NCBI RefSeq assembly: GCF_003751225.1
Contig: NZ_RJKE01000001.1
Span: 7,068,001-7,132,000, forward strand
Source of the DNA: Actinocorallia herbida
GTDB taxonomy: Bacteria > Actinomycetota > Actinomycetes > Streptosporangiales > Streptosporangiaceae
Reading direction: 5' to 3'
DNA: 64,000 nucleotides
The position numbers and the translations under genes are program-made. Below are positions 16,601 through 26,040 of the stretch, in pieces. The first letter of the stretch is position 1; the number at the start of each line of letters is the position of its first letter. The notes under the pieces were generated by a model that saw only the letters and a program-made list of their open reading frames with translations, did not search any database and had not been told where the DNA came from.

Positions 16601-19600
16601 GGCGTAGGCGGTGATGACGTCCCTGGCCAGCGGCGCCAGGGACCAGCCGTCGCCCGCGATGTGGTGCATCACCAGCAGCAGCACGTGCTCCTGCGGCCCG
16701 AGCCGGTAGACGTGCGCGCGCAGCGGGATCTCCGCGGCGAGGTCGAACCCGCGGGTGGCGGCCATGTAGAGCAGGCCGACCAGCTCGTCGGGGTCGGCCT
16801 CGGCGACGGTCAGGGGCACCTCGGCGCCGGGCAGCACCCGCTGGAACGGCGCGCCGCCCCGCTCGGTGAAGACCGTGCGCAGCGACTCGTGCCGGTCGGC
16901 GACGTCGCGCAGCGCCGCGCGGACCGCCGCGAGGTCGAGCGCGCCGGTGAGCCGCAGCGGGATCGGCATGTTGTAGGTCGCCGACGGCCCTTCGAGCTGG
17001 GCGAGGAACCACAGCCGCTGCTGGGCGTAGGAGACCGGCACCAGCTCGGGCCGCAGGACCGCGGTGAGCGGCGGCCGCTCGGCGGCCCCGGCTTCGGCCC
17101 GGCCGAGCTGAGCGGCCAGCTCGGCGACGGTCGGCGCGTGGAACATCGCGCGGATCGACAGCTCCGAGCGGGTCGCGGCGCGGATCCTGGCGACGGCCCG
17201 CGTCGCGAGGAGGGAGTCGCCGCCGAGCTCGAAGAAGTTGTCGTCGATGCCGACCTCGCGCACCCCGAGCACCTCGCGGAACACCCCGCAGAGCAGTTCC
17301 TCGGTGCGGTCGCGGGGGCCGCGCCCCTCCTTGGCGGGGGCGGTGAAGTCCGGCGCGGGCAGCGCGGCCCGCTCCAGCTTGCCGTTGGGGTTGAGCGGCA
17401 GCGCGCCGAGGGCGAGGATCGCGGCCGGGACCATGTACTCCGGCAGCCGTCCCGCGACGAACCTGCGGATGCGCCCGGTGTCCAGCGCCGCGCCGGGCAC
17501 CGGTACGACATAGCCGACGATCCGGGTGTGCCCCGCGTCCTCGCGGGCGACCGCGACGGCCTGCGCGACCTCGGGGTGCGCGGCGAGCGCCGCCTCGATC
17601 TCGCCCAGCTCGATCCGGAACCCGCGGACCTTGACCTGGTGGTCGAGCCTGCCGAGGTACTCGATGTCTCCTGCCGCGTTCCAGCGCGCGAGGTCGCCGG
17701 TGCGGTACATCCGCTCGCCGTCGCCGAACGGGCACGCGACGAACCGGTCCGCGGTGAGCGCGGGCCGGTTCAGGTAGCCGCGCGCGAGGCCCTCGCCCGC
17801 GAGGTACAGCTCGCCCGCGACGCCGACGGGCACCGGCCGCAGCCCGGCGTCGAGGATGTAGGCGCGGGTGTTGGCCAGCGGCCTGCCGATCGGCGCGATC
17901 CCCTCGGGGTTGCCGTCGTCGTACCAGCCGACCGTGTAGACGGTCGCCTCGGTCGGCCCGTAGATGTTGGAGATCCGCGCGTCCGGGACGAGCGCGCGCA
18001 GCCGCTTGACCAGCTGCGGCGGCAGTGCCTCGCCCGCGAGCACCACGTCGCCCGCGGCGAGGTCGAGGCTGCCCTGGGACAGCACCGCGGCCATCGCCGA
18101 CGGCACGCCGGACAGCAGCGAGCCGCGCCAGCCGCCGCGCTCGGCCAGCTCCAGCAGGTCCCGGACGACCTCGACCCGGCCGCCGACGGTGAGCGGCACG
18201 AGCCACTCGAAGACCGACACGTCGAAGTTGAGCGAGGTCGACCACAGCACGTGCCGCAGCCGTGCGGGCCCGAAGTCGCGGGCCGCCCACGCGCAGAAGT
18301 CGACGGCGTTGGCGTGCGTGACGACGACGCCCTTGGGCCGGCCGGTCGAGCCGGAGGTGTAGATGACGTACGCGGCGTCGAGCGGGTGCGGGCAGGGGCC
18401 GGCCAGATCCGCGCCGTCGAGGCCCTCACGGGGGCCGAGGATCGCGGTGCCCTCGGGCAGGTGCGCCGCGGTCTCGGCGATGACCGCGGCGGGCGCGGCG
18501 TCGGCGAGCATGAACGCGATGCGGTCGGCCGGGTAGGCCGGGTCGATGGGCAGGTAGGCGGCGCCCGCCTTGAGCACCGCGAGGGCCGCGACGGCGAGGT
18601 CCGCGGTGCGCGGCAGCGAGATCGCCACGACGGAGCCGGGCCTGGCCCCGTCTGCGCGGAGCCTTCTGGCGAGCCTGTCGGACAGCTCGTCCAGCGCGCG
18701 GTAGGTCAGCGAAGACGCGGCGTCGCTCACGGCGGTCGCGTGCGGGGTCCGCTCGACCTGGGCGCGGAACAGGGCGGGCACGGTCGACGCGGCGACCTCG
18801 AGGCCGGTGTCGTTCCACCCGCGCAGGACGAGGTCGCGCTCGGCCTCGTCGAGGAGGTCGAGCGCGCCGATGCGGGTGCCGGGGTCGACCTCGGCCATCG
18901 CCTTGAGCAGCCGGACGTACCGGTCCTGGTGGGCGGCGACCTCGGCGTCGGTGTACAGCTCGGGGTGCGCGTCGAAGTCGATCCTGGCGCCCCTGCCGTC
19001 GGCCGCGTCGAAGATCGCGATGGCGAGGTCCTCGACGGGGCCGTTGCTCAGCGGGTGCTGGGTGGCGCGCAGTCCGCCCCAGTCGGCCGTGTAGTCGTAC
19101 GGCATGATGTTGACGACCGGCCCGTGGATGCGCCGGCCGACCAGTTTGAGGTCGCGCACGAGGTCCTCGCGCCGGTACCGCTGATGGCGCAGCAGCCGGG
19201 CGGTGGCGCGGGACGCCTGCCGGGTCAGCTCCTCGACCGTCATCTCCGGCCGCACGGTCACCCGCAGCGGCAGGATCGACGCCATGTGGGTGGGCGTCTC
19301 GCGGGCCAGCTTCGTCACCCGGCCGGACACGGCGATGCCCAGGACGACGTCCTCGGCCCCGGTGGTCTTGGCGACGAGCGCGGCGGTCGCGGCGATGGCC
19401 AGGCCCGGGGTCGCGGTGCGCAGCCGCCGGGCGCCCGCGGCGACCTCCTTGGTCTCGGTCTCGCCGAGCATGACCGTCCGGCGCAGGTACCGGTCGGTGG
19501 GGGCCGCGACCCGTTCGGTGAGGCCCACGACGTCGGGGCGGTCGGCGAACCGCTCGGTCCAGTAGGCGCGGTCGGCCGCGAACCTCTCCGACGCGCGGTA

Positions 19601-20143
19601 GGCCTCCTCCTCGGCCAGCAGCGCGCGGTAGTCCCCGTGCCTCTGCGGCACGTACTCCTCGCCCCGGGCGAGCGCCGCGTAGACCTCCGAGCCTCGGCGG
19701 TTGAGGAACGCGCCCGTGTAGCCGTCGATCATGATGTGGTGGCCCCGCATGAACCACCAGTGCAGGTCGGGCGCGAGGCGCAGGACCCGGCTGACGTACA
19801 GCTCGGGTCCCATCAGGTCGAACGGGCTGTGCACCTCCCGGTCGATCCAGGCCGCGGCGGCGGCCCGGGGATCGGGTTCGCCGCTGAAATCGAGTTGCCG
19901 CATCGCCTCGGGCGCCGCGTCAAGTGCCTGATAGGGAATTCCGTCTTTCTCCACCAGCCGGAACCACAGCGCCTCGCCCTCGTGCGCGCCGATCCTGACC
20001 GTCTTGTCGAACAACTCCGGATCGAAGTCGCCCTCGATCTCGATGTACTGCGCCACGCAGATCGGAGTTTCCGGGCTGAGTTGTTGCGCATACCAGACCG
20101 ACTGCTGTGCCGCGGACAGGGGGAGGAACTCTGAAGACGACAT
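10616..20143 (-). CDS. NRPS1: C-A-PCP-C-(A9-A10 only)-PCP-C-A(Thr)-PCP-E
   Basis: First synthetase of the line, 3175 aa, ATG start with only a weak SD. C1 (~5-430) has HHIMIDG at 135-141. It resembles N-terminal C domains of siderophore-type NRPSs that take an acyl or aryl donor. A1 (~450-930) has FDVSVFE and YGPTEATVY, code D-V-F-S-V-A-I-V-Y, not assigned. PCP1 has GGDSLLATR near 977. C2 has HHIAGDG near 1157. Module 2 then lacks A1-A8. After an Ala/Pro-rich linker (about 1470-1488) it resumes at [11 protein letters not shown], runs through A10 with LTANGKVDT (Lys1541), and continues into PCP2 (GGNSLLAM, Ser1596). C3 has HHVATDG near 1778. A3 has FDFSVWE and YGITETTVH, code D-F-W-N-V-G-M-V-H (Thr). 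PCP3 has GGDSIIAIQ near 2641. E has [10 protein letters not shown] near 2824. The C-terminal [15 protein letters not shown] looks like a COM donor. Confidence 0.96.
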   Translation of the reverse strand: MSSSEFLPLSAAQQSVWYAQQLSPETPICVAQYIEIEGDFDPELFDKTVRIGAHEGEALWFRLVEKDGIPYQALDAAPEAMRQLDFSGEPDPRAAAAAWIDREVHSPFDLMGPELYVSRVLRLAPDLHWWFMRGHHIMIDGYTGAFLNRRGSEVYAALARGEEYVPQRHGDYRALLAEEEAYRASERFAADRAYWTERFADRPDVVGLTERVAAPTDRYLRRTVMLGETETKEVAAGARRLRTATPGLAIAATAALVAKTTGAEDVVLGIAVSGRVTKLARETPTHMASILPLRVTVRPEMTVEELTRQASRATARLLRHQRYRREDLVRDLKLVGRRIHGPVVNIMPYDYTADWGGLRATQHPLSNGPVEDLAIAIFDAADGRGARIDFDAHPELYTDAEVAAHQDRYVRLLKAMAEVDPGTRIGALDLLDEAERDLVLRGWNDTGLEVAASTVPALFRAQVERTPHATAVSDAASSLTYRALDELSDRLARRLRADGARPGSVVAISLPRTADLAVAALAVLKAGAAYLPIDPAYPADRIAFMLADAAPAAVIAETAAHLPEGTAILGPREGLDGADLAGPCPHPLDAAYVIYTSGSTGRPKGVVVTHANAVDFCAWAARDFGPARLRHVLWSTSLNFDVSVFEWLVPLTVGGRVEVVRDLLELAERGGWRGSLLSGVPSAMAAVLSQGSLDLAAGDVVLAGEALPPQLVKRLRALVPDARISNIYGPTEATVYTVGWYDDGNPEGIAPIGRPLANTRAYILDAGLRPVPVGVAGELYLAGEGLARGYLNRPALTADRFVACPFGDGERMYRTGDLARWNAAGDIEYLGRLDHQVKVRGFRIELGEIEAALAAHPEVAQAVAVAREDAGHTRIVGYVVPVPGAALDTGRIRRFVAGRLPEYMVPAAILALGALPLNPNGKLERAALPAPDFTAPAKEGRGPRDRTEELLCGVFREVLGVREVGIDDNFFELGGDSLLATRAVARIRAATRSELSIRAMFHAPTVAELAAQLGRAEAGAAERPPLTAVLRPELVPVSYAQQRLWFLAQLEGPSATYNMPIPLRLTGALDLAAVRAALRDVADRHESLRTVFTERGGAPFQRVLPGAEVPLTVAEADPDELVGLLYMAATRGFDLAAEIPLRAHVYRLGPQEHVLLLVMHHIAGDGWSLAPLARDVITAYAARAGGAAPEWAPLPVQYGDYALWQRELFGSEDDPDSLISRQIRFWTRELAGLPDQLVLPTDRPRPERASYRGGRTAFTVSAETAAGLQELALSAHGSLFMVLQAALAALLTRLGAGTDIPLGSPIAGRTEEALDDLVGVFVNTLVLRTDTSGDPTFAELLDRVRDADLAAYAHQELPFERLVEVLNPARSLARHPLFQVMLTLQNNPAARVELAGMTVEVEDVDPGVAKFDLEFLLEEAPGGGLTGTLEYARDLFDADTAADLCRWFLRVLDAAVADPSAHIGAVRLPEADALLLRTPAPAPARPAAGQDKRLVAYVVPAPGHTISSEELRAFVLEHLPKAMVPAAVMVMNELPLTANGKVDTKNLPKPELGSGAVAYRAPANERERVLAGIVGELLGVADVGADDDFFALGGNSLLAMRVVARARVAFGVELSVRALFEDPTVAALARHVEKAAPARAALVPAARPAEIPLSYAQQRLWFLAKFEGPSATYNMPLALRLTGRIDPAALQDALTDVVARHESLRTIFPDSGGTPRQQILTAAVARPQLETVATTEAALPMELARVAGRPFDISAEPPLRAHLLSLSAEEHVAVLVMHHVATDGWSLAPLARDVITAYTARVSGAAPEWAPLPVQYADYTLWHQALLGSEDDPASLLSRQLAYWKDTLAGLPDQLDLPADRPRPEEATYRGGTVRFTLPAEVQRAVADLAAATQASPFMIAQAAYAVLLSRLGGGEDIPVGSPIAGRTDEALDDLVGMFVNMLVLRTDVSGDPTFRELVGRVRETDLAAYAHQDVPFERLVEVLNPARHMGRHPLFQNGLTFQNNPEARLELDGFTAEPEPLHAAVSRFDQLLMLTEKFGPDGSPAGFDGELEYALDLYDPATARTFVTRFERLLTGLLSAPDAPIGDAPLLAADEPALLDLWAGGDLAADGATTLHAVFERRAAETPDAPAVTYEGATLTYGELNAAANRLAHRLIALGAGPERFVALRLPRSARLVVAVLAVLKTGAAYVPIDPDYPEERIAYTLEDSAPVFTVDEELLASADLEGSSAEAPSGNPRVEMSPDHPAYVIYTSGSTGEPKGVVVPHRNAVRLMRSTEHWFGFGPDDVWTLFHSYAFDFSVWELWGPLLYGGRLVVVPYAVTRSPGEFLDLLAAERVTVLNQTPSAFYQLMAADDGRDLALRHVVFGGEALELKRLAGWYAHGRPAVLVNMYGITETTVHVSYVALDAEYCATAPGSVIGTGIPDLGVRVLDARLRQVPPGVVGELYVSGAGLARGYHGRAGLTASRFVADPYGPPGTRMYRTGDLARWRTGGALEYLGRADDQVKIRGFRIELGEIEAVLAAHGAVTDVAVVVREDRPGDKRLVAYAAGDGVEAAALRAFAAERLPAHMVPAAVVPLAALPLTGNGKLDRRALPAPVIEAGAGRAPASEREEVFADLFSEVLALRARPGADDGFFDLGGDSIIAIQLVSRARHRGLVVTPREVFQHQTVAALAALARDAADDDTVETEPEGAGIGPVPLTPIMAWLRERGGDMSGFHQAFALRVPGGLGEAHLVRALQAVLDRHDMLRLRLDDWQPVVRPVGEVGAAALVRRVEVAPAADYRAELDAAVTRAAAELDPEAGENARLVWLDAGPGAQGRLVLVLHHLVVDGVSWRVVMPDLVAAWGAAANGTEPALEPVPTSFRRWAQKLLAEAADPERAEELDTWFDLAEGPNAKLAARALDPAVDTADTVRRLDLVLDAATTEAVLTDVPAAFHGRVNDVLLTGLALAVAQWRTGRGGRGTGVLVDLEGHGREEVVQGVDLSRTVGWFTSLYPVRLDPGQADWAEITSGGAAAGQALKRVKEQLRQVPDNGIGFGLLRYLNETTGEELADLPRAQVAFNYLGRVASDEGDFSPAPEQLPPGEDPGLPAAHTLEINVITHDRPGGPELAATWSWPGGLLAEDDVRALGEAWFAALRGLVAHARGADAGGFTSSDLLVELDQTEIDTLQAAWRNK
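15482..15679 (-). other. Orphan adenylation-domain tail (A9-A10) inside NRPS1 module 2
   Basis: About 65 residues (1489-1554 of NRPS1) correspond to the last part of an A-domain C-terminal subdomain: strand RLVAYVVP, helix [14 protein letters not shown], then [10 protein letters not shown] with the A10 lysine that contacts ATP. No A-core lies between this and the preceding C domain. Instead there is a flexible linker, [13 protein letters not shown]. The fragment is in frame and conserves its key residues, so it looks functional rather than decayed. It begins in the hairpin loop that in the neighbouring complete A domains reads [13 protein letters not shown]. Confidence 0.93.
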
Positions 20144-20488
20144 GAAGAATGGCTTTCGCAGGCGCGGGAGGTGGAGTTCTCAAGACACAGAATTACCAAT
20201 CAGAAAACCGGGTGCCGGCCCCTTTCCCGCAACGTCTCACAATGCTCCTGCGATCCCCGTCTTTGCCCGCCGACGATCGCACGCGCCCGTGAAGCCCCCT
20301 TGTTGCACTACTTTTCAGTAGCGGAAGCACAGTCAACCAGGGCATCCCATGCTTCGCAATCCTCCCATAAGCGGAACTTAACGGGCACGGTTGCTCACCT
20401 CCGTGACAAGAAACGGGGAACGTGACCGCCCGGTTACGGCCCGGGCGATCCACTGGTGACAAGGCTTCTCTGGACGGCTATCGGGCCG
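20144..20488. other. 345-bp gap between the free-standing A gene and NRPS1
   Basis: No convincing gene. It holds a 7-bp GC hairpin just after the free-standing A stop (20427-20447) and, on the minus strand, a small CTACT-GAAA-AGTAG stem-loop near 20300-20320. The latter could sit in the NRPS1 leader. The gap length and hairpin suggest NRPS1 has its own promoter, though I could not pin down -35/-10 boxes. Confidence 0.5.
20427..20447 (-). terminator. Hairpin after the free-standing A gene
   Basis: CGCCCGG and CCGGGCG arms (7 bp) are separated by a 7-nt loop, about 40 bp past the stop of the free-standing A gene in its direction of transcription. There is no clear U-tract, so it may be an inefficient terminator. 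Confidence 0.4.
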
Positions 20489-21961
20489 TTACCGCGCCGT
20501 GCCGAAGTCGTGCACCACCACGGCCACCGCGCCGACGCTCGGGTGCCGCTGGAGCACCGCCTCGATCTCGCCCAGCTCCATCCGGACCCCGGCGATCTTC
20601 ACCTGGCGGTCGACCCGGCCCAGGTACTGCAGCGCCCCCTGCGGCAGGACCTTCACCGCGTCGCCCGTCCGGTAGAGACGGCTGGTCAGAGACGTGCCGA
20701 AAGGAGATCGAAAGAAAGCGTCACACGTGCGCTCGCGGTCGCCGAGGTACCCACGGCCGACCCCGTGGCCACCGACGAACAGCTCGCCCGTCTCCCCTGG
20801 CTCGCACGCGTACCAGCCGTCGTCCTCCGCGCGCAGGACGTACAGGTCGGTGTTCACCACGGGGGTGCCGATCGGCAGCCGCAGCAGCTCAAGATCACTC
20901 AGTGTGACGATGTGGTGGGTGACGTCGTCGGAGCACTCGGTCGGACCGTAGGCGTTGACCAGGCCCGCCTGCGGCATCTCCAGCAGCCAGCGGCGGGCCA
21001 CCTCGGTCGGCAGCTCCTCGCCGGTCGCCAGCATCCAGCGCAGGCCCGCGAGGCCCCCCTCGGCGTCGGCCGCCGCCAGGTCGTCCAGCAGCAGCCTGAC
21101 CATGGTCGGGACCAGTTCGACGATGGTGATGCCCTGGCCGTCGACCGCGGCGGCGAAGGCCACCGAGTCATAGGACACCTCGTCGCTGATGACGTGCACC
21201 TGGCCGCCGTTGACCAGCGGGCAGAGCATCTGCCAGATCGAGATGTCGAAGCCGAGCGGGGCGGTCTGGGCGACCACGTCCCGGTCGGTCATGTCAAGGT
21301 CGACGATCTTGGCCCACAGGTGGTTCACCATGCCCTGATGCTCGACCACGGCGCCCTTCGGCTTGCCCGTCGAGCCCGAGGTGAACAGTACGTACCTGGG
21401 CTGGGCCAGGCCGTCGAGGCGGGCCTCGCCCTCCCACGGCGCGACGCCCGCGGCCTCGTGCGCGCGCACCACGCGGACCCCGGCCGCGGCGGCGCCTTCG
21501 GCGAGCACGGGCGTGACCTCGCCCCGGTCGGTGTTGAACAGCAGCGCCGCGCCGGCCTGCGCCAGCACGTCGGCGACGCGCTTGGCGGGCCAGGTCGTGT
21601 CGGCCGGGACGTACTGGGCGCCGAGCAGTTCGAGGGCGAGGAAGGCGGCGATGACGGTCACGCTGCGTACACCGCCGACGGCGACGACCTGGTTCGGGCC
21701 GACCCCCTCGCGGGCCAGCAGCGCGGCGATCCGCCGGGCCTCCACGGCGAGTTCGGCGTAGCTGAGCGCACGGACCTCGTCGCGGACCGCGGGACGGTCA
21801 CCGCCTGCGGCGATGCGCTCCACCCGGGTGATCACGGCGTCGGCCAGGTCGACCTCGTGCGCACGGCTCAGCGCGAGCTTGCGCGCCCGGTCGATCTCGG
21901 CCGAGGAGATCTTCAGCTCCGGCAGTGCTTCGAGTTCGAGCAGACCATCCAAGATCGTCAC
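20489..21961 (-). CDS. Free-standing adenylation protein carrying A1-A8 only (trans half of a split A domain)
   Basis: 490 aa, GTG start with GGAG seven bases upstream. After a ~45-residue Leu/Glu-rich N-terminal extension it follows the amino-acid adenylation fold: A3 LFTSGSTGKPKG, A4 FDISIWQM, A5 NAYGPTECSDD, A7 YRTGD, A8 RVDRQVKIAGVRMELGEIE. It ends at AVAVVVHDFGTAR, so motifs A9 and A10, including the essential lysine, are missing and there is no carrier domain. The stop falls in the loop after the first strand of the C-terminal subdomain. NRPS1 module 2 holds exactly the missing part. Specificity residues by eye are D-I-W-E-L-T-A-D-D; the acidic residues at 278, 330 and 331 suit a side-chain amine. 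With the divergent sbnAB genes, Dap is the likely substrate (inference). It could instead be a decayed gene, but all core motifs are intact. Confidence 0.92.
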   Translation of the reverse strand: MTILDGLLELEALPELKISSAEIDRARKLALSRAHEVDLADAVITRVERIAAGGDRPAVRDEVRALSYAELAVEARRIAALLAREGVGPNQVVAVGGVRSVTVIAAFLALELLGAQYVPADTTWPAKRVADVLAQAGAALLFNTDRGEVTPVLAEGAAAAGVRVVRAHEAAGVAPWEGEARLDGLAQPRYVLFTSGSTGKPKGAVVEHQGMVNHLWAKIVDLDMTDRDVVAQTAPLGFDISIWQMLCPLVNGGQVHVISDEVSYDSVAFAAAVDGQGITIVELVPTMVRLLLDDLAAADAEGGLAGLRWMLATGEELPTEVARRWLLEMPQAGLVNAYGPTECSDDVTHHIVTLSDLELLRLPIGTPVVNTDLYVLRAEDDGWYACEPGETGELFVGGHGVGRGYLGDRERTCDAFFRSPFGTSLTSRLYRTGDAVKVLPQGALQYLGRVDRQVKIAGVRMELGEIEAVLQRHPSVGAVAVVVHDFGTAR

Positions 21962-22283
21962 GAATCCGCTCCTACATCCCGTGCGTCATTAGCCGATTTT
22001 GAGTACTTTAGTGGACAGTCTGGGCTTGCCTGCCAACTTGCCCTACTGTACGGTAATCACGGCCATGGTGATGGGAGTCACCGAAAGATTCTAAGGAGCC
22101 CGGATTCTCCGAATGCCGCACAGACCAAGGGCAGGTCTGAGCTAATTCAGCCACGGGGATGAATGGCCAGAGAATTTCGGCTGAAGGCGCGCGGCCCGGA
22201 TTCGAGCAAGGCCCGTCACCCCGGGGACGGCAGTCACTGTCCACCAACGTTCGGTTAGTTGTCATACAGAGGGTGTCGGCAAC
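21962..22283. promoter_or_regulatory. Divergent promoter region between the A gene and sbnA
   Basis: A 322-bp region that is less GC-rich than its surroundings, with the two transcription units facing away from each other. An imperfect palindrome, TACTGTACGGTA (22044-22055), could be a regulator site. No IdeR/DmdR iron-box was recognised. Exact promoter boxes were not identified. Confidence 0.5.
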
Positions 22284-23240
22284 GTGCCTATTATCAGCTC
22301 CCCGCAGGAGTTCAACGTCGAGGACCTGTACGTCGATCTACGATCCGTGCTGGGTGCCCCGCTGTTCCTGAAGTGCGAGGGGTTCAACTTCGCCGGCTCG
22401 GTGAAGCTCAAGGCCGCGGCGGAGATGATCTCCGCCGCGGAGCGCGGCGGACTGATCGGGCCGGACTCGGTGCTGGTGGAGTCGTCGTCGGGCAACCTGG
22501 GCATCGCGCTCGCCATGATCGCCTCGGCCAAGGGCTACCGCTTCCTGTGCGTCACCGATCCGCGCTGCAACACCACGTCCCAGCAGGTGATGCGCGCGCT
22601 CGGCGCGGAGGTCCGCGTCATCGACGAGAAGGACGCCAACGGCGGCTACCTGGAGAGCCGGATCCGCTACGTGCGCGGTCTCGTCGAGTCCGGCGGCCGC
22701 TACGTCTGGCTCAACCAGTACGCCAACCCCAACAACTGGCGCGCCCACTACCGGCACACCGCCCCGGCGATCGCGCGCGCCTTCCCCGACCTCGACGTGC
22801 TCTTCGTCGGCGCGGGCACCACCGGCACCCTTATGGGCTGCGCCCGCTACTTCAAGGAGCACAACCGGCCCGTCACCATCGTGGCGATCGACGCGGTCGG
22901 GTCGGTCACCTTCGGCGGCATCCCGGAACGGCGCATGGTGCCCGGCCTCGGCACGAGCACCCGTCCGGCGCTCGTCGACGAGTCCTACATCGACGACGTC
23001 GTGCACGTCGCCGAGCCCGACACCATCCGCACCTGCCACCGGCTCGCCGGGTCCGGCTTCCTGTTCGGCGGCTCCACCGGCACCGTCGTCAGCGGGGCCA
23101 TGCACTGGCTGAACGAGAAGTACCCCGGTGAGGAGCCCATCGCGGTCGCCGTCTCGCCCGATCTCGGCGAGCGCTACCTGGACTCCATCTACGAGGAGGG
23201 CTGGCTCAAGGAGTACTTCGGTACCCTCGACCTTCCCTGA
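22284..23240 (+). CDS. sbnA: 2,3-diaminopropionate biosynthesis protein SbnA (PLP-dependent synthase)
   Basis: 318 aa, GTG start. Cysteine-synthase fold with PLP lysine context GSVKLKAAAEM, the SSSGNLGIALA loop, and the glycine-rich phosphate-binding GAGTTGTLMG. The SbnA/VioB/ZmaU family joins O-phospho-L-serine and L-glutamate to give N-(1-amino-1-carboxy-2-ethyl)-L-glutamate, the first step to L-Dap in the cytosol. Its partner sbnB lies 112 bp downstream with a hairpin between them. The pair is divergent from the NRPS genes, which points to Dap as a peptide building block. Family assignment is strong because of the adjacent SbnB; alone it could be mistaken for cysteine synthase. Confidence 0.93.
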   Translation: MPIISSPQEFNVEDLYVDLRSVLGAPLFLKCEGFNFAGSVKLKAAAEMISAAERGGLIGPDSVLVESSSGNLGIALAMIASAKGYRFLCVTDPRCNTTSQQVMRALGAEVRVIDEKDANGGYLESRIRYVRGLVESGGRYVWLNQYANPNNWRAHYRHTAPAIARAFPDLDVLFVGAGTTGTLMGCARYFKEHNRPVTIVAIDAVGSVTFGGIPERRMVPGLGTSTRPALVDESYIDDVVHVAEPDTIRTCHRLAGSGFLFGGSTGTVVSGAMHWLNEKYPGEEPIAVAVSPDLGERYLDSIYEEGWLKEYFGTLDLP

Positions 23241-23257
23241 ACCTCCTCCCCCAGACC

Positions 23258-23288
23258 GGCGGGTTCCCCTCCCCCCAGGGAACCCGCC
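23258..23288 (+). terminator. 11-bp hairpin between sbnA and sbnB
   Basis: GGCGGGTTCCC and its exact complement GGGAACCCGCC flank a 9-nt C-rich loop, followed by TTCTCCTTT. It could terminate or attenuate between the two genes, or set a processing point. sbnB would then need partial readthrough or its own promoter. Confidence 0.6.
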
Positions 23289-23352
23289 TTCTCCTTTCCC
23301 CCGGTACCGCCTCCCCGGCGCCGTCCCCTTCGATCTCCTAGGAGCCCTCCGC

Positions 23353-24378
23353 ATGAGCCAGACCCCCCAGTTCTCCGTCATCTCCGGGGAGCAGGTACAC
23401 AACGCCCTCCACGGACGGGAGCGCCAGGTGACTGCCATGATCGAGGCCGCCTACCGGCTGCACGGCGAGGGCCAGACCGTCAACCCGGACAGCTACTTCC
23501 TGCGCTTCCCCGACCGGCCCAACAGCCGGATCATCGCGCTGCCCGCCAGCGTCAAGGGCGAGGTGAACGCGCACGGCATGAAGTGGATCTCCAGCTTCCC
23601 CGACAACGTCGCCGACGGCATCCCGCGCGCGAGCGCCGTGCTCATCCTCAACGACACGCGGACCGGCTACCCGTTCGCCTGCCTGGAGAGCAGCATCATC
23701 AGCGCGGCGCGGACCGCCGCCAGCGCCGCCCTCGCCGCCGTCACCCTCGCCGAGAAGCGCGGCGTGACCCCGCGCAAGGTCGGCTTCGTCGGCGTCGGCC
23801 TCATCGCCCGCTACCTGCACACCTACCTCGTGGGCAACGGCCTCGAGTTCGACGAGCTGGGCGTCTTCGACCTGTCGGCCGAGCACGCCGAGGGGTTCAA
23901 GGGCTACCTGGAGCGCACCGAGAAGGGCCAGGTGACGATCCACGACACCGTCGAGTCCCTGCTGACCTCCAGCGACCTCATCGTGCTGGCGACCGTCGCG
24001 GGCGAGCCGCACATCCTCGACCCCGCGCTGCTCGCGCACAACCCGCTGGTCCTGCACGTCTCCCTGCGCGACTTCTCGCCGGAGATCATCCTGTCGGCCT
24101 ACAACATCGTCGACGACGTCGACCACTGCCTCAAGGCCAACACCTCCCCGCACCTGGCCGAGCAGCGGACCGGTAACCGCGACTTCGTCGACGGCACCCT
24201 CTACGACGTCCTCACCGGCGAGACCACGCCCCCGGCCGACCGCCCCGTGATCTTCTCGCCCTTCGGCCTCGGCGTCCTCGACCTCGCGGTGGCCCGCTAC
24301 GTGCACACCCAGGTCACCGCCTCCGGCGACCTCACCACCATCCCGAACTTCTTCCACGAGATGAAGCGCTACGGCTGA
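23353..24378 (+). CDS. sbnB: 2,3-diaminopropionate biosynthesis protein SbnB (NAD-dependent dehydrogenase)
   Basis: 341 aa, of the ornithine cyclodeaminase/mu-crystallin family. I chose ATG 23353 because AGGAG lies eight bases upstream and MSQTPQFSVISGEQV matches the family N-terminus; the longer reading frame upstream overlaps sbnA. The Rossmann motif VGFVGVGLIARYL is near residue 140. SbnB/VioK-type enzymes oxidatively hydrolyse the SbnA product with NAD to L-Dap and 2-oxoglutarate. It is followed by a strong hairpin, so the Dap unit appears to be a two-gene transcript. It supplies the NRPS line, presumably module 2. Confidence 0.93.
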   Translation: MSQTPQFSVISGEQVHNALHGRERQVTAMIEAAYRLHGEGQTVNPDSYFLRFPDRPNSRIIALPASVKGEVNAHGMKWISSFPDNVADGIPRASAVLILNDTRTGYPFACLESSIISAARTAASAALAAVTLAEKRGVTPRKVGFVGVGLIARYLHTYLVGNGLEFDELGVFDLSAEHAEGFKGYLERTEKGQVTIHDTVESLLTSSDLIVLATVAGEPHILDPALLAHNPLVLHVSLRDFSPEIILSAYNIVDDVDHCLKANTSPHLAEQRTGNRDFVDGTLYDVLTGETTPPADRPVIFSPFGLGVLDLAVARYVHTQVTASGDLTTIPNFFHEMKRYG

Positions 24379-24390
24379 CCCCTCTGTCCC

Positions 24391-24416
24391 GCGGCCCCGC
24401 CTCGACGCGGGGCCGC
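24391..24416 (+). terminator. Terminator hairpin after sbnB
   Basis: Perfect 10-bp stem GCGGCCCCGC/GCGGGGCCGC with a 6-nt loop, 13 bp past the sbnB stop. It marks the right end of the Dap/NRPS locus on this side. Confidence 0.7.
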
Positions 24417-24487
24417 CGGCGGACCGATCGGTGCGGAAGCCGGCCGCATGGTTGAAATGCGCGGAACGTAATGGTTCGCTGTGGCTC

Positions 24488-26020
24488 GTGCGCTCCCTTC
24501 GGAAGACCGCCCTCGTCCTGTCCGTGGCCCTGGTCGTCGCCGGATGCAGTGACGGAGGGGAGCCCGAGGGGGCGCGGACGTCCGAGGCGGCGCCGGGGGC
24601 CTCCGCCTCCCCCGCGCCGGTCGTCTACGCCAAGGAGGGGTGGACGGGGCCGGTGGACCCCGTCCGGATCCGGCTGGAGGTCGGGGCGGTCGAGCGCTAC
24701 GCCGACCGGTCCTTGCTGCGCTTCTACGTCACCAACCTGACGGAGCGGCCCGCGTTCCCGGACCTCGCCGCGGCCATCGCGAACCGGGCCCACATGTCGC
24801 TGACGCTGCTGGACCCCGTGGGCGGGCAGGCCTACCTTCCGCTGCGCGACGCGCGCGGCCTCCAGCTCGGCTCGGACCCGCGGCAGACCCTCTACCGGCC
24901 GGGCGTCCGCTACGAGCACGTACTCGCCTTCCCCGCGCTGCCCGCGGACCTGGACGCGCTGACGGTCCTCACGAACACCACGGCCGGGGAGTTCACCGGC
25001 ATCCCCGTCGCGGACGGCGCCGGGACGCCCGGACCGAGTGCCCCGCCCGCCCCTGCCCTGCCCACCGACCAGGTCGGCGGGCAGACGTACGCGTTCCCGC
25101 TGCGCGAGGGCACCGGGGAGCCGGAGAACGCCGAGCCCCGCGCGCTGGTCGGGCTGACCGAGACCGACGTCAAGTCCACCAGGAAGGGCCCGGACGGCGA
25201 GGAGGTGGGCCTGCGCACCGACGTCCTGTTCACCATCGACTCCGCGAAGCTGTCACCGCGCGCCCGCGACATCCTCGACGACGTCGCCGCCGAGATCGAG
25301 GCGCGCGCCGACGTCCAGCTCTCGATCACCGGCCACACCGACGACACGGGCGCCCCCGCGCACAACCTCGACCTGTCGCGGCGCCGCGCCGACGCCGTGC
25401 TCAAGGAGCTGAAGAACCGGCTCGGCGACGGCTGGAAGTACCTGGCCAAGGGCGTGGGAGAGACCGACCCCGCGGTGCGGCCGAGCGGGGCGGCCGCCGC
25501 CGAGGCGCGGGCCCGCAACCGCCGCGTCGAGGTCTCCTACGACCTGCGCCCGCAGGAGCCGCCCCCCGCGGTCAACGCGCCCTTCCACGCTGTGGACGGC
25601 CCGGTCGTCGCGTCCAGGGAGGCCGACGTCGACGTGCTCGGCTTCAAGACGCGGCGCAGGATCGACGTCAAGCCGTTCTACCGGGACGGCGCCTACCTGG
25701 TGGCGGTCTTCGACATCACCAACCTCGGCCCGGACCCCCTCACGGAGACGCTGAACAGCTACTGGGGCGTCAACGGCGGCGAGTTCGGCGGGTTCACCGT
25801 CCTCGACCCGTCCACCGGCGTGCGGTACGGCAGCGTCCGCCTCGGCCCGGAGAGCCCGGTGCGGACGCTCTTCGCCGACCCCGGGGAGACCGCCTTCCTC
25901 GTCGCCCCCGACACCGCCAACCGGGGGTTCTTCTACGTTCCGACGCCTCCGGCGGCCACCACGTCCGTCACCTTCGACGCCGGGCCTTTCGGGACGTTCA
26001 AGGACGTCCCCATCGACTGA
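24488..26020 (+). CDS. OmpA-domain lipoprotein
   Basis: 510 aa from the GTG at 24488, chosen because it gives a classic lipoprotein signal [20 protein letters not shown] with lipobox VAGC; a longer in-frame start at 24431 exists. Residues ~240-360 are an OmpA C-terminal-like peptidoglycan-binding domain ([40 protein letters not shown]). The flanking halves carry beta-rich regions of unknown type that resemble each other loosely. It probably anchors the membrane face to the cell wall. It has no visible link to the NRPS cluster and is separated from it by a terminator. Confidence 0.85.
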   Translation: MRSLRKTALVLSVALVVAGCSDGGEPEGARTSEAAPGASASPAPVVYAKEGWTGPVDPVRIRLEVGAVERYADRSLLRFYVTNLTERPAFPDLAAAIANRAHMSLTLLDPVGGQAYLPLRDARGLQLGSDPRQTLYRPGVRYEHVLAFPALPADLDALTVLTNTTAGEFTGIPVADGAGTPGPSAPPAPALPTDQVGGQTYAFPLREGTGEPENAEPRALVGLTETDVKSTRKGPDGEEVGLRTDVLFTIDSAKLSPRARDILDDVAAEIEARADVQLSITGHTDDTGAPAHNLDLSRRRADAVLKELKNRLGDGWKYLAKGVGETDPAVRPSGAAAAEARARNRRVEVSYDLRPQEPPPAVNAPFHAVDGPVVASREADVDVLGFKTRRRIDVKPFYRDGAYLVAVFDITNLGPDPLTETLNSYWGVNGGEFGGFTVLDPSTGVRYGSVRLGPESPVRTLFADPGETAFLVAPDTANRGFFYVPTPPAATTSVTFDAGPFGTFKDVPID

Positions 26021-26040
26021 CCGTCCTAGACTCCGCGCCC

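Noticed and set aside
10637-20134. Two further long plus-strand frames opposite NRPS1
   Set aside because: Same cause: third-position GC bias of NRPS1. No SD, no recognisable motifs.
20489-21961. Free-standing A gene as a simple decayed pseudogene
   Set aside because: All motifs A1-A8 are intact and the missing part is kept in frame in NRPS1 module 2; a clean complementary split is the simpler reading.
21962-22283. Iron-box (IdeR/DmdR) in the NRPS/sbn promoter
   Set aside because: No TTAGGTTAGGCTAACC-like sequence seen, so siderophore regulation is not supported here.
22284-23240. Cysteine synthase (CysK) identity for the PLP gene
   Set aside because: The adjacent SbnB partner and NRPS context point to the Dap-forming SbnA family.
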